From positions 6,570,580-6,634,579 of the forward strand of contig PTFA01000024.1 of the NCBI GenBank assembly GCA_003342895.1: 64,000 nt of DNA, read 5' to 3'. This document shows, one piece after another, positions 1 to 14,080 of this stretch. This stretch comes from Casuarius casuarius. Taxonomy: Eukaryota; Chordata; Aves; Casuariiformes; Casuariidae. The stretch's first letter is position 1; each line of letters opens with the position of its first letter. The position numbers and the translations under genes were made by a program. The notes under the pieces were generated by a model. The model searched no databases. It saw nothing but the letters and a program-made list of their open reading frames with translations, and was not told where the DNA came from.

Positions 1-1253
1 TTCTCATTTCTTCATCTTTATTATAAACAAACTATTTAAAAGCATGAATTAAAGAGGCTGCTAAATGGATCCAAGCTGTTGTACAGTTAGTTGCTTTCCA
101 ACATTCATTACCTTACAATTTGCTTCTCAAAAGTAATTAAAAAACACCTGGTTCCTTGATAGCACAAATTAGGTGTCAGAGACGAGCTGTTGCTGTTCTC
201 TCCCTCCAGCTTTTCAAGGACAAACCATGCGGTAACAAGGCAGGACTATAACCAGCCCCCCGCAGTCAGCAAAGGCTGTTTGAAAAGACATCTTGAGCTC
301 AACTTCCAAATTATTGATCGGTTAATCAGGCTGTTGTTTTTGTACTCACAGGTAGCACTTCTGACCGCCGCATAATTTGAATTACCCGAGCACGGTAATT
401 TTCATTTCAATGCATCTGAAAACGCAGCGGCTCGCAGCAGCTGCCTCGCTAAACACCCGTTTGATGGGGAGCAGCCAGCCTGATCCAAACACGCGCTCCA
501 GCAGGCAGTGCCAGGTCTCCATAGCCATAGGATGTGAGCTCAAAAAACTTCCAGAAACATTAAATTAAGAAGCAGAAGGCACTTTAGATCTGTAATGAGT
601 GCCTTTCCACTCAATGGTCTCAGATACGCTGCTGAATGGTCACGGGGGGAACGCTGGTAATGCCGTCGACTTGGGTGTGGAAATCGGGATGCTCAGGGGC
701 TCTGACGTTGGAAGCGGCAAACACAACTGGCTCGCTCAACTTAAACAGCATCAGCCAGCCAGGAAACAGAGACGTACTGCACGACACGACTAGATGCGAC
801 CATATGCCCTCTGCCCGAAAAAGCAAACCTCGCCACCACAGCTCAGCTTTTGAATGCTGAAGCACTAGCAGCAGTCTGTAAATCATAAGCAGGCCAAGAA
901 TCATCCACAGGACTTACTGGGCAAGTAGTATTAAATAACAAATAATTTTAGTAACTAAGAATGCATATAAACAGTTTGAGTGTTAATTAGTCTGGCACGA
1001 CATTTGCTGCTGCTGCTCACAGCATTCTTCGTGACAGAAAACTGCTTCCCGATCAACACCCAACTCCGTACAGACACGAGGATATTACATACTCTTATCG
1101 ACAGCAAATAGCCTAGTATAGCCATAAAGCAGCCTTTCCAGGTTGAAGAGCAGCCTTCGCGATCTCCCGGTGGAGGAAGCCTTCCAAGGCACAGACCTGA
1201 CACCCAGAATTATTGGAGCCTTTACAGGGTTACAAGGTGGTGCGGCAGCTCCA

Positions 1254-1293
1254 CCAGTTACATTATTAATCCAGTTACATTATTAATGTAACT
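1254..1293. repeat. Two-copy 17-bp tandem repeat ending in a perfect palindrome
   Basis: The 17-mer ccagttacattattaat occurs at 1254-1270 and again directly at 1271-1287. The second copy continues into gtaact, so agttacatta (1273-1282) and taatgtaact (1284-1293) form a perfect 10-bp inverted repeat around a single T. All of this is read directly. No function is known. Confidence 0.85.
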
Positions 1294-1439
1294 ACTGCCC
1301 TTCTGTTTTGCCTGGCAAGACCCGGATCTGCTTGCATCTAAGGGATAAATAGGCAGTCCGAGCAGCATGGCATGAAAAGGTTGAGCGTCCTAACCCATTT
1401 CTTGTCAGTCCACACTTCTGCCTCCGCACGTTGGTCCTC

Positions 1440-1760
1440 TCAGGATCTCCCGGTTAACAAAGCCACCTCAGTTGTCGGGCAGAGCGCCTACCAGGAGTGA
1501 AACGCTTGCAAAGGGACACCACACCAGTGGAACTCCCAAGGCCACCAGCTTGGCCGGTCTTAGCAGCCGCCTTGAGGGGCACCACGAGCCTGGCGGGCTC
1601 TCCGGCCTGCCACCTGCCGCGCGGCGCGTGGTCCCTCACCGGCAGAGTGGCCCTGCCAAGTCCTGATGAGGGCGGCAGCTCCGACCCAAGGCTGACCTGA
1701 AGGCCTGGCTCCTAACTGAGGCCACCAAACCTGACGTGGTGTGAAAGCGTTCACATCCAC
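1440..1760. other. CpG-rich, GC-rich patch in AT-rich intergenic DNA
   Basis: This stretch is clearly richer in G+C and CpG than its surroundings, with its densest part around 1600-1640 (gccgcgcggcgcgtgg). Several open frames of about 60-70 codons overlap on both strands, which is a by-product of the GC content and not coding evidence. It could be a small CpG island, a distal promoter or a remnant of an inserted element. I see no TATA box, splice structure or protein family to decide. Confidence 0.4.
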
Positions 1761-3057
1761 AGGCCGCCCCAAAGAGGAAGGGAGTGGCCCCCAGGCAGTT
1801 CAGAGGTTAATCGTGAGTGTAAAAGTACTGTAACTGGATGCAAAGGTCTGAGCACTCAAGGGATAAAAATCACTATTCATTCCAGGAACATTTTAGCAAC
1901 TGTTGACTGGGAGAAAGTAAACAGATTTCAAGAAGTGTCAGCATGCCATACCACTGCATGCCATTCCAAGATGAACATTGTTCCTAAATATATTTCCTGT
2001 GAGTGGAGAAGGAAAACAAATCTAATTTAAAAAAAATAAAACAAAACCAGATGGGTACAAGTGTATGTTTTTAGTCTTTTTTTTAATAAAGCTCTTTCTT
2101 TACTTTAGAGGTACCCATTTAATAAATGTAATTTGAGAGCTGGCATGGCATTCCCAAACCACCCCATTTAGCAACCCCGCTATCATTTGTAGCTGCACTC
2201 ATTTGCTGGTTTCTCAGAACATGTAACTGAGCACAAGAACATAGCAAATACTTCAAACTGATGAAGTTCAGGCTTATCAAACCCACTTGTGCTTTCATGA
2301 TTGTGCAAGGTGTGATGTTGTGCTTTGGCATATTATGAAAAATAGCTGAAGGTGCACGTAACTCATTAGACCATTGCCAAGAAACATAAACTAAATACTT
2401 TTTACGTTGAAGGCCATCTCTCTGCTCAGTTCACTGCTGCTAGACACTTCTGCAGTGCTTTTACCTAGAATTAAAACTCGCGATTGACATCTCATTTTTC
2501 TTAATGGTCAATGCCATTATACATACTACTCTATCAAATCCAGTACAGGAGTATGAATGACTTTACGTCAGAGAGTATTACTGCTTATCTCTCACTGGAA
2601 AACAAAGACTTCTTTTCAACAGAAAAAGGCTCAAGGTAAGTGTGAATGTTTGCACAAATTCCTTTTTCTTCACAGGTGTTAACAAGCATGTCAGGTCTTG
2701 CAGGTTGTCTTTTTTCCTCCCTACTCACCTCATTCAGACTGAAACTTTGGGGGTAGGGCACGGTGCTGCTGATGGTCATCCTCCCAGAGGATATTTTATT
2801 TGACTTTTAGACAACCAAAGACTGGTCAAGTGGGGCCACAGGACACAAAGAGGGAATTTCCAGATGCTAGCACAGAAACAGGTACAGCAAGAAGCTAAAG
2901 GCCACAGGGAGGGAAAAAAAGATGCATGGCAATTCCCACTTCTCCCCACCTCAAAGTGCACTCACTGTAACTCCCTTTCCCTCCCATAAGAGATGCACAA
3001 TACTTGTCTGTGGTCTTGATTTCCTCCCCACAGGACAGGTCATACAGTCTCAACGCA

Positions 3058-3085
3058 CACATGTGCACACGCACACACACATCGT
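3058..3085. repeat. Short imperfect CA-repeat stretch
   Basis: Alternating ca dinucleotides interrupted by tg and cg (acatgtgcacacgcacacac). It is too short and impure to be an active microsatellite, and is recorded only as local low complexity. Confidence 0.6.
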
Positions 3086-6000
3086 TACTAGTTGCCACAA
3101 CTGCACACCCAGTCTTAGCAATCGCCCATACAAATCACCATTTGGAGCTTAAAAAGCCATCTGTGAATTGTAATTTTGCACATCCCGGTGGTCATTACAC
3201 GGATGCAAACTAAAGGCATGCACATTTTTGAAAGCTTGGCCCTCTCTCCTGACATTCAGGTTTGAGATCAGGCTGTGAGAGCGGAATATGGAAATCGCTC
3301 TTTGAGACACTCCTGTCTCTAGTAACAACAGATAAGGAAGAAATGTTTCAGATCGTGTTATACTTTCATTCTGGCTAATTTTATATGGAGAAGAAAGACG
3401 GGGAATTTTTCATCATGACAGTACCAGGGCAGAGAGAGCTGGGAATGCCAGAGGAGTGAAATCTGTTAGCACAAGCCTATAATTTCTCTGAAGTGAGAAG
3501 AGCGCTCCCTAATAAAGCACATGGTAACCGTAAAGCTGCTGATACCAAAGTCATTAGCCAAAAGGTCAAGAATCCATTAGCAGCTGCCACTGCCGAAAGC
3601 CGCAGGGCCGGTAGCTGTGGGACGCAGCGGCCCTGGAGAGCCCTGCAAATGACACGGAGCATCTGATAAAAATCAGGCTTTGCAGCTTCTAATCCTACAC
3701 CCTGTGATGGATAACACAACCTTGCTATTGATTAATGCTTTCCAGGGCTTGGCTCATGTCAGGTGGCAATGGATCAATAGCCTTCTAGCTTTTAAGGCAG
3801 CAGCTAAAGTCCTCGTCAGGCTTTGCACATGCAGCCACTAGAAATAAGTTCCTGTTCCTGTGCTCTTCGTATTATTCATTTCGATGGGTATGTTACCAAG
3901 CCCTGACCTCCATTGTGTCTTTAATTACAGACGGCAGGATACAATTCCTCGGTGTTAGACAGGCAGCATACTGTAGCCATTTAATGATCACTCTGCCCTG
4001 CCCAAGCTTTTCACTTCAGCATACAAGAGGTACTTAAACTGAGCCAGAAGCTCATTTCTCTCTTCCCACCCTTTTCACCCTCCTTCTGCCTCCCACCAGA
4101 TTGCACAATTCAAGACAGGGAAGCAAGCTGGTATCCCTACATGAACGAACAAATAAAACTTACATTCAAGCCTGAAACTATTGACGGTGGGAAGCACTGG
4201 ACGCTGGCGACTCCTGTCAGGCAAATAGGTCCAAGATCAAGTGGAGAAACAAGGATACTTTCCTTAAAAGGAAGATTATACAAAGAGCCAACAAAGAGTT
4301 AAGCAAATTTGCATTACTGTACTTATGTGCATGCCTAGTGTGACTGCAGGCCGCCCCCAAGCTGTGCTTGGGTGGTCCTCTACAAATTCGTATGCAGCAA
4401 TCTATTAGTGGTATCTAGCAGTGATTTATGCAGCTGTCAAGCTGCCTTCATCAGTACAAGTGAATTGTGGGCACCATCAACTAATGTGGACTCCTTCATA
4501 GTGTCTAAAGTAAACGAGGGCCAAATTAAAAGAAAAACAGCCCAAGGTACCACCCACTCATCTTCTCAGTTCTTTAATGACAACTTCCCTCTACAGAAAA
4601 AACATACAGCTGCTCATATGAGACCACACTTACAGAGACCCCACTGTCTAATCACAGACAGCCTGTGAAAGTCAGCTTTCAGGGGCTTGGTTGGAGCAAG
4701 GAGAACAGGAAAGGTTGGCAGAGTTCCACCAAAAACTAAAGCAGTATTGATGGCTAATAAAAATTGACATGGGACCAAATCAGTTAGTTTTCATAATAAA
4801 TACTGATGAATTATTTTGTCAGGGAATAATATGAACCATCTGATGATGATATAATACACCCTTGTAGAGTGCGCCTGTGTCTTTGTTTCCAAGAGGGACC
4901 AGCGCTTAAGCGTATCTCGGTGCAGCCGCAAACGCTGGTCCTGGCCCGCAGCTGATCCAACCAACAACCCCGGTTCTGCCACTCTGGTGCACAAACATGC
5001 TTTGCAAACAGTGGGGGCAGAACAGCACCCCTGAGCCACGGGTGGGCGAAATGCCAGTCCTCACAGTCTTTTTTGACTAGCTGATGTGAAAATGGAGTGA
5101 GAAATGCTTCTCACTCAAAACACTATTCGTGAAAAAATGGACCAGAAAAGGAGGTATATGCATAGGTGTGCTCTCACACTTTTGGGGAAAGATGCTTACA
5201 TCTGCTTCCAAACTGGGAGAAATTACTCCAGTTAAGACCGATACCTCAAGCACTCTGAGGGACAATTAATCTTCACCAATTTTTAAATAATAGAAAATTA
5301 TATTTTCTGCAACAGAATTACAGTTTCTCTTCATAATTATACATGAACTTTCAAGAGTTTTGTCTTCTCTTGAGCTTACAAAATGTAGTGAGCTTGTGAA
5401 TCTATGGCCTGCATATGGTTCAGCTTTATGGGTAACTTTTTTAATATTGCACTTGTTAAGAAGACAGAGTGAAGTATTCACCCAGGGATACTGGAAGACA
5501 ACTGTCCATAAGCCAAATATCCATAACAGCCCCATTCTGCACAAAATGATCTAAGTAAGAGCCGAAGACAGATCCATTTCCTGCTAAAATAAGTGTAACG
5601 ATCCCCAGTGAGTCCAACCGGACTTTAGCAGACAGTAAAACCTCCCAAACTGTGGCCTCTTAAGAGGATACCACTTGCCTAGGAATCAAACAAGCCCTGC
5701 TTGGCCTTGTCCTGAATCTTTTTAACCCTTTTTTCCAAAGGGGAGAGGAGGAACAATAAATTTGTATGATCTGCAGCGTCCTTGCTGAGGCAGTCAGCGT
5801 GGCAAAGACCAGCGCAGGACACCGGAAGGGAGAAAATGGTGCTTGAGCCAAAGTCCAGTGCTGGACAGATGGACACAGTTGTCCTCACACCCATTTCACC
5901 AGCACTGAATTTCCCTTGCAATCCTATGTTGCCAAATGCAGGAAGTAGGCAGGAATTACAAATTCCTTAATTCTCATGTTATGATTACAAGTATTTTGTG

Positions 6001-8592
6001 GGGATCATATTCAGATTCTGAGAACTGCTGCTGCCAAGTGCAAATGTCCTTAAGAGCGTATACCCTGTGCTAATACCCTGCTCTTTGGAACATTTTCTTT
6101 ACCTCTGGCACTGAACATGGTATGAACAGCTGCAGGGGCTGCAGCAGCCGTAACAGCGACTGCAGCCAGCTTTCTCTTTTGTGATTCTCCTCTTTTTTTT
6201 TCATTATTGTTCAATCTTGAAGTACTGAGCTTTGTCCTAGGCTGAAAATTGCAAGCATTTCTCTCCTCTCCTCTCCCTGATGGGCCTCAGTAACTGCACA
6301 AAAGAAATCTCCAAGCCATCCTAATTTTCGAAGGAGCGCTTTTGCTGGACAGTTCCCCAGTGACCCGACACAGGGAGCAACAAAAAGCTGGAAAAGGCAC
6401 TTTCTGCTGTTTCGAAGCAGGCAGAAGCACCGAAGGGTCCCTTCTTGGTGCATTTAGCGTGCTGATAGGGAGGGAGAGGGGCCGAGGGGTATGCAAGTGC
6501 CAGCCGCCAAAGTAACCCAGAGCACAGCCCACAATCGCCTTGCCCTCATTACTGAGACTACGGGCAAAGCTGAGCAATGGCAAAGGGCTCTTTTTTGGCT
6601 ATTGAACTTAAACATCAAACAATTTCTTCCACTAGGAGGAATTCTGACAGACAGGCCCTTTGTTTTGCAGTTGGTTTTGCTTTATTTATTTTCAGATGTG
6701 TTTATTCTGACTGGTGAACTGAAGACAGCGCTCGTCATCCTGCCACCGTGAACAGGCTCTCAGGGTTGGCCAGACGTGGGTGGCTGCTGCAACAAAACAA
6801 AAAGGAGGATGTCTGCGAGCTCAGTCTTGCAGGATGTGAAGCACTCTGCCTCCACATTGCAATGAAACACACACGTAAGCCTCTCACTGAGTGCTGCTGG
6901 CAGTAGCATAGGCTGTGTCTAATGGCAATGGGTTCCTTCTTAAGGCTGATGCCTCGAGCTCCCAGCCAGAAACCCAGGAAAACTGAGCCCTCCTCTGAGT
7001 GTTTTTAACAGGCAGTATCTACAACACATTAACAACACAGTTGTATGAAGGACAAATCAAAACAGTAAAATTTTCTCTCCCTTTGGCAGTAGCCTGTTAA
7101 CTTCATTCCTGATGCACAGGAGCAACTGCACAGTGGCCAAATGGCTTTTTACCACATGATTTTCCCATTCTTCAACCACTGCTGTATTTGTAAAGACTTA
7201 GATCAAGCCTCAAGAAGAGGAATTTTACTGTAGGCACTCTGGCTTGTTGCAACTATCGCAAAAGTCACCATGGAAGTGCCAGAGGTGCCTGCAGGGCCCC
7301 TCTGTGCCCCAAGGGGACACGTTCTGGGTAGCACCTCTCCGGTACCAGTGACTTCAGCCATCTTTAATAACTAAGTAGGGGCTCATGAAAAGCCAGTCAG
7401 CTTTGCTGCTGTCTTCTGGGACATCCACAAAGAACCTTTGCTGGAGGAGGTGAAAAAGCACAAATTGCATGGTCCTTGCATGCATGTGTGTCTATTTATG
7501 TGGCTGGGCAAGAGAAGCTGGGGTGACAAATTGTAGGATTCATTGCTCGTAACTACCAGGTCTGCAATACGGCAGAGATTTAAGGATATACTCAAAGGTA
7601 CAGCAATATGACCCACACTGGGGAAGATAAGGCTACATTTTAACTTCATTTTATGCTTCTTGGAGGGCTATGTTACTCATCATGATCTTATTTACCCAGG
7701 TGTTCATTCTTCACCGTGGAAGAAATGGTTGCCTTACGTGCATGTTGCAAGTGCTAGAAACTGGAATTCTGCTAGTTTTAAGCATATTCCTAAATATCTT
7801 GCCAAGTCAGGATCCTGAGAAACATCGATTCAAATTCAAATGACAAGCCAAGCCTCCTGGTGACCAAAGAAAATGAGCGAAATGCCTGCATGTGCATATG
7901 CACGTGTGTATGGAGGAGGGACTGGAAGTCCAGGAGTGTGTCTGCACCACACAGCGGCGGCCAGCATGGAGGTCCCTGAAGCACCATGTATGGACCTATG
8001 TCCCACCACCAGGAAGAGCACAACTGTGCCAGCGCCTAGCTGTGCCTGCACTCAGTAACCCCACCACGAGGTAAGACTAACTTAGTCTGGCTGCCAGACC
8101 TTGCTAATGCAGCAAAATGGCCTGCCAGACAGTACAAGCTATAAGTTGATTTGGAAGACAATCATGAACCTCTACCACGACTCTGTGTTAGGGCTTGTGA
8201 TGGCTGGGACCATTTAGCTGGCGTTCACAGCTGTATGAATTCACCCGTCCCAACCAAGCGTGTCTGTGCCAGAGCAGGTCCCAGAAGCAGGGTGATCAGT
8301 AGAGACAGGGTGAAACTGAGAGATCTCTTGAAATCTCAGCTGGGGAGAATTAAGTGTTACCAACAGTCCAGAGGCAGAAATGACGAGTGCTAAAGTAATC
8401 ACCAAAAGTAGGAAGTGACCTTGAACAGAGAAATACCCTAGAAGGGCCTTAAACAGAGGGCAACGCCTGAAATAACAGGACTTCCAAGAGATGTGATAAA
8501 TTATAAAAACATAAATAAAGAAAAGGATTTAGAGCTTAGAAGGAGAAGTCTTACTCTCAGAAAGAAGACTTAGGTGACAAAAGCTGAAAGCT

Positions 8593-8615
8593 TTTCAGCC
8601 ATATCATGGCTGAAA
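8593..8615. repeat. Perfect 10-bp inverted repeat, 3-bp loop
   Basis: The arms tttcagccat (8593-8602) and atggctgaaa (8606-8615) are exact reverse complements separated by atc. There is no following T-run or flanking gene that would make it a terminator or RNA hairpin of known type. Confidence 0.8.
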
Positions 8616-11600
8616 GTCCAACTCACCAGGTTGAAGAGATCAAAGTCAGCAGCAGTGAAAGAAAAAGAGAGGAATAAAGAGGACTGGATTCACAGAATAC
8701 AAAGTATGTTTTCAGGGGACAGAGAAAGAGGCCTAATGAGAAAAGTAAGGCCAGAAAAGTTTGTCAAAGTTTCCACACCAAACAATTTGTACAGCCAGCA
8801 GAACTGTAAATCAGAGACTATTTTATTTCTGGCACAGATATAAATGAAACCTTCTAGTCAGGAAAACATTTTTCATTGTGTGCTGTGTAACCTCCCATTA
8901 GTAGAGGCATGTTATATCCAGCACTAAAAACCTGTCTCAAATGTTCTATAAAACAGTCCAACTTTACCCGTACTCTTCTAGCAGCTCTATCGATAGCTCA
9001 TCTTCGCCAGCTTCTCTTGCTCATATTTGTTTCCCACAACACTATGCTCAAATGGGACAAGAGGCTTTGGCAGGTCTCCAGCAAATGAGGTCCATAAAAA
9101 TATATTTTGAATGACTTAAAAATGGTTTGTACTGTCCCGTTAAAAGCAGGCACACAGACAGATGATTTAATCTGTTAAAAGGACAGAAATAAGCTTGGAT
9201 TTGTGAATTCATATCTGAATACTGAGCACAATTTCTTCTAAGTACTAATTGTACCTCAAAAGGCATATAAAATGAAAAGAGGCTCCCATGAAACTGTTTT
9301 ATGAGTGGATTCCAAAGCAGCAGCAGGATGACAATACCAAAAATAGTCAGGGCTCCAAAGACATTGTTAGGAAGTACTTTAAGTCTTCAATATGTTTATT
9401 ATTTGCATCACACCACACTCTCATGAAATAGACAGACAACCCTTAATTTAAAACATTTTTTCTTATGGGAGTAACATTTTCTCTGGTTCACTACAGTAGC
9501 TTCTCATCCACGTAACTAAATATTTGCATGTATTTTTCTCCAAGGAGTGCTGCTCGCTAGAGATGCTGTCATATTGTACCCAAGAAACCAGATATGCATT
9601 CAACTCCCAGTGAATATAGTCACAACTTCCTAGAGTCACAGCATTATCTTGGGCAATTCATGACCCCAGCTCATGAGGACTTAAGCCTGGACTTTGAGCT
9701 CATACCTGCCACACTAAATACAAGGAAGATACAAGAAGCTCCTCTATCAATCTCCCTTGCAGCCTGTTTCAGGCATTTTCAGAGAGATTTCAACACTGCC
9801 CTTGACCTCAGACATGCCACCTAGCAGGAGTTCAGTCCTCCAAGAAGCCGTAATAGCAAACGGCCCTTTGGGTTGCAACCTGTGCTGCTTCCCATGCTGT
9901 TGCATGGTGTGCTGGATGTGCTCTCAGCCCCACCACCCCATGCCACGGTCCTATGCATTAGTTAACAGAAAGCTTGAGAGTCTGCTGCTTACAGGGTTTC
10001 ATCTCTGTTTCAGCTCCTCACCGATAATATCAGGACGCTTTTCCCCCTCTCCTCCCCGCACAGGGAGGCAGCAGCCTTCTGAGGTTTCCGTGACGCCCTC
10101 AGGCTCTCTCATGTAGCCCCACTGTCACAGACACACGTCATGCCATGCTCGAGAGACCACATCAACGGCTGAAGCATTTTCCAGTATATCACTATAGCTT
10201 ACCCTAAACCGTCAGCTCTGCAGCAGGGACTGCTTCCCTGTTGCTTTACTTTCTCAGGAGTGTAACTGCTTCCCTCCTGCTGGCAGATATCACGATGCCT
10301 GAAAAGATGCTGTTATGCTGACAGAAAGAAACAACCCAAATATAAGAACAATAGAAAAAGCTTTTAATCAGCATAAGTTGCTCTTGTGGGGACCTGGTTT
10401 AAGCAGTGAGAGGAACTGTCTGCTAGTATAAGACAGTTTTCTGCTCACCTGAGAAAGTTACATGGGGGCTGTCGATGAAGCCCTCACGGGCAGTGCGGCA
10501 TGATGAGGCTCCACTGCCACAGGGCTGCGGAAGGGAGGGTAGGGCTGCCGGGAGGACTCCCAAAAGCCACCGGTTTTATGCCAGGAAAAAACAGGTGCTG
10601 TGTACAACTTCAGGGCATCAGTCCTAGGTGATGGATCTACAGGGCCCTTTGCCTTGATGGATGGGGGATGCCTGGCTGTGCTGGAGGAGGCCTCTCATGA
10701 GGCTCCAGACATAGAGTAGAAAATGACTGAGACCCTTCCCCAAGTGAAGAAATGCTTTTTTCTTTAAATCTTTAAATCCAAAGCAGCTCAGGGTGACTGA
10801 CCCAAGGAAGCACTGGTTTCCTTCTATTCAGGAAGATTATTTTAGCCCTTCTGCCAATTTCACAATAGCCGCAGTGGTTATTTTTTCCAAAATACACTGA
10901 GACCAACCTCGAGGCTGCTAGGTAGTATTGCAGTATGAACACATTTTCCTGCACACGGATGTGCTTTTTGCCAGAGTGTATCCTCTCCCTTTCTAAGCAG
11001 AAGTTTCATGATTAGCCTGAACGGTTGCAGGGACTGATTCACATGGCTACAGGCAGACCCTCCTCAGCTCTTTGTCATAGCTTGAGGAATAAATTGTTCT
11101 CAAATTTGAACTTTTCAGTTCTCTTCAGCTCTGAGAAATGACAAAGAGGGTTGAAACAGCCTGGATAGGGAAGAAGACTCATTGCACAGTAACTTCTGCC
11201 TTTTTCTTAGGTGATATGGGAGAAAGATAATTGAATTTGCAGCTGCTGGTTGGGCGAGGGCTCTTTTTATTATTGGCAGTTAATCCCATTTGTCTTTTAT
11301 TTTTAATCACTTTCATTGCTGAAGGCTTCAGATATAAGCCTGCTACTAAATTTTTAGAGCAATTCACTGTCGAAGAAGGAAGTGGCAGCAAAATCTAGTG
11401 AAGCTTGACAACAGTTTTGAAATGTGAGTTTGCCTTCCCAACCGAGCCTCCAGCTCCATAGCTGGGCTGTCACACGCATCCAGGCAGGAGGCTCAAAGCT
11501 GCAGAAGAACCAAGTAAACTTTAAATCTGGTGGGCATGGACCCTTGTTTCACCTCCGTGAGGCAAAGAGGGAGACAACCAAATGCTCACGAGTTGCTGTC

Positions 11601-13969
11601 AAGGCTTGATGACGAGTCTAGATATTCTGTGCAATGTGGAAGGAGACAAGGACCAAAAAATATGTTAAAATATGTTAGAAATGGAATTATTAGTAGTCTG
11701 TTATCTGACTACCACTAATTTAAAGTTAACCAGAAACTTGTCAAATTGACAAGTCGGATGAGAGATCTAAAATTACGTGAAAAGCAGATACTAAAGACCT
11801 TTGTTGAACTGCTCAGAGAATTCGAGTACTTCCTGTACTTGGATATCCTAGGAACTGCATGGGTAATGCAGGACGTCTTTTTTAAAACTACAGCCACAAC
11901 ATGCAAAGCCTTGTTCCTGAAATACAAGACGGTGCATTCCAGTAGAGGTCTCTCCGTATTTTTCAAAGGATCTGGCCCTCCTGCTAAATACTAAGCTGGT
12001 CATATCTTTCGTGAAAGCAAGCCATCCTCCTTGTGAGAGAGCAGATCTGGTGCTGATTGTTCCCTGACTGGAATTAGGACAAGTGACTGCTCTGTTTCTT
12101 ATCAGAGCGCTGGTATCTGTTCCTCCTTTCGGAGAGCTCATCCAGCTGGCCTCTGGCTCACCCAGCTCTGCCAAGAGGGTGGGGGGAAGGGGATAAGCCC
12201 AAGGGTTTCAGTAAATTACACGCATTCATCAGCCCCTTGACTTCTACGCTCATGTTCTTGCCTTTTAAGGCAGGCCCAGGGAAAATGATATAATGGTATG
12301 CCATACAGCATGTGTATGTAGGGAGCTGGGGATATCATTTATATTTCTTTACAGGTCTTGTTTTGCAAGCTTTTTTACGGGAATCTTGAACGTACAAACT
12401 GATAAGCCATTTCACTACAAAGGGTAATTGGGTCCCTATCAGACGTGTCCTGGCAGAGTCAAAGAAGGAGTTGAAGGTGTGGGCTATGAATGAAGCTCTC
12501 CCCTCCATATGCAAGAGTGCATGCACAGTTCTTTGACATCAGTGGCAAAATTCTCAGTAAAGTTGGGATTTTACTCTGGGCCAGTGCTAGAAAATGAATT
12601 TGCCTAGTTATTGTTTCGTGCAACAGAAAAAGTGGGTTTTGAATGAAATGATAGTAGAAAGACACCATTGTTTTCATGTGAAGTGGACTATTGGGAAAAA
12701 AACTTGCTAAATTAAATCCTTAGCACTGTTTCCAGATTTTGATGGGAGTTTTGGGAGGGATGGTAGATTTCTCTTGATACATTCCAACAAGTGTTGAGCT
12801 TTCTTCTGCGTTATGGAGCTCTGATCATCTGGCTGTCTCCATTGGACTTCAGTGGAGCTTATCCAATTTCTGCTAAATATGGAGCTGGCCAAATTAAATT
12901 GCACAAAAGAGCAAAGTAAGGATAATCGTGCCTAAGTACGTAGGCGTTTGGAATCTCATCCAGAATTATCCAAAGAGGAAGCTGTATGGGCCCGATTCTC
13001 ACCTCACTCTCGTTCTATCAGCAAGGTATCGTCTTATAAATCAACGAGTGATTTATTTCCTTGCTAGCTTCTCTGCACAGATACTAACAACTAAATACAT
13101 TAAGCACTAGCATTTTATATTTCTTCTACTGGATAGATAAAGAGAGCATAGCTTTCCCCCTAACTCTCAGCACCAACACTTTCAAAATTATTTTTCAGAA
13201 AAAGTAGAACAAAAGCAAGGCTTAATCCTGTATTTTGTTGTTCCCTAACTTGATATGTTGTTGGCTTCAATCCAGCACAGTAACATAAGTGGATCAAAAA
13301 GGAACATACTTGGGTTTTGGTCGCCTGACTGCTGTCAATAAATGTAAAAGTGCCAACCAGTGTAACATAAGCCTCTTGGGAAGGGGTTAAGGATGTGCAA
13401 CTGGTGAGTTACCAACAGCTTTCACCACACCAATCATCCACCCATAGTATGGGTGACTTAGCTTTCTGAGACTAATTAACTGGAATTCATGGCTGAAATC
13501 AGTGGTTCTTGAAACTCTTTCCCACCATAATCTTCCATAATCCTTCTTCTTCAAACTACACTATTCATTATGGGCCATATCCTGTGTAAGGTGAACCTAT
13601 GCAAACATCCATAAGACTACTGACTCTGAACTTTGTCTTGGATTCACAACAGGATTTGAGTGAGGAGAAACTGGATTTGTTCAAATCTGTACATTTCCAC
13701 ACTTCAAGACCTGCAAATCCATGTAAACTGTTTCTGACATAAAGCTGGCAAACCTGTTCCAGATAAAAATGGGAATGGCTCACGAACAGCTCCATCATAT
13801 AACTTTGCTTTTTCACCCTAGTAAATAGAATTTCCATTGTCTCTTTTGCACTCTGCAAGGTGACTAAGGACACAGATTCCTTTTAATCCTGGTCACCTCA
13901 GAACAGTCATCCTTTACTAAACCTGCTTGAGTTTTTCCACTGATATATTTTAGCTCCTGTTCATAGATT

Positions 13970-14080
13970 TCTAGAAAAGCTGATTGGAAGGGACATCTGG
14001 AGGTCATCGAGTCCAGCCTCCTGCTCAAAGGAGGATTATCACCCACCCTAGACCAGGTCAGCCCCCTACTTCACTGTTAT
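13970..14080 (-). mobile_element. CR1 LINE, short 3'-end fragment
   Basis: The stretch reading ggaagggacatctggaggtc at 13987-14006, followed by a 'cgagtccagcc' segment and 'accctagaccaggt', matches the reverse complement of the conserved 3' end of avian CR1. The same region is seen in forward orientation at about 37,210-37,250 in this window ('gatgatctccagaggtcc'). The 3' terminus therefore lies at the left and the element runs leftwards. Only about 110 bp remain, which is typical of severely 5'-truncated CR1 copies. The right boundary is approximate. Confidence 0.75.

Larger units (their letters stand above)
1..13969. other. Intergenic DNA, no gene recognised
   Basis: I read both strands for exons and found none with a recognisable protein family. 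Open frames are short (at most about 120 codons) and overlap each other on opposite strands, as expected by chance. Small structures are listed separately: a tandem and inverted repeat at 1254-1293, a CpG-rich patch at 1440-1760, a short CA-rich stretch near 3058-3085 and an inverted repeat at 8593-8615. The segment is part of the desert upstream of TUT7, and regulatory elements could be present that sequence reading alone cannot show. Confidence 0.6.
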
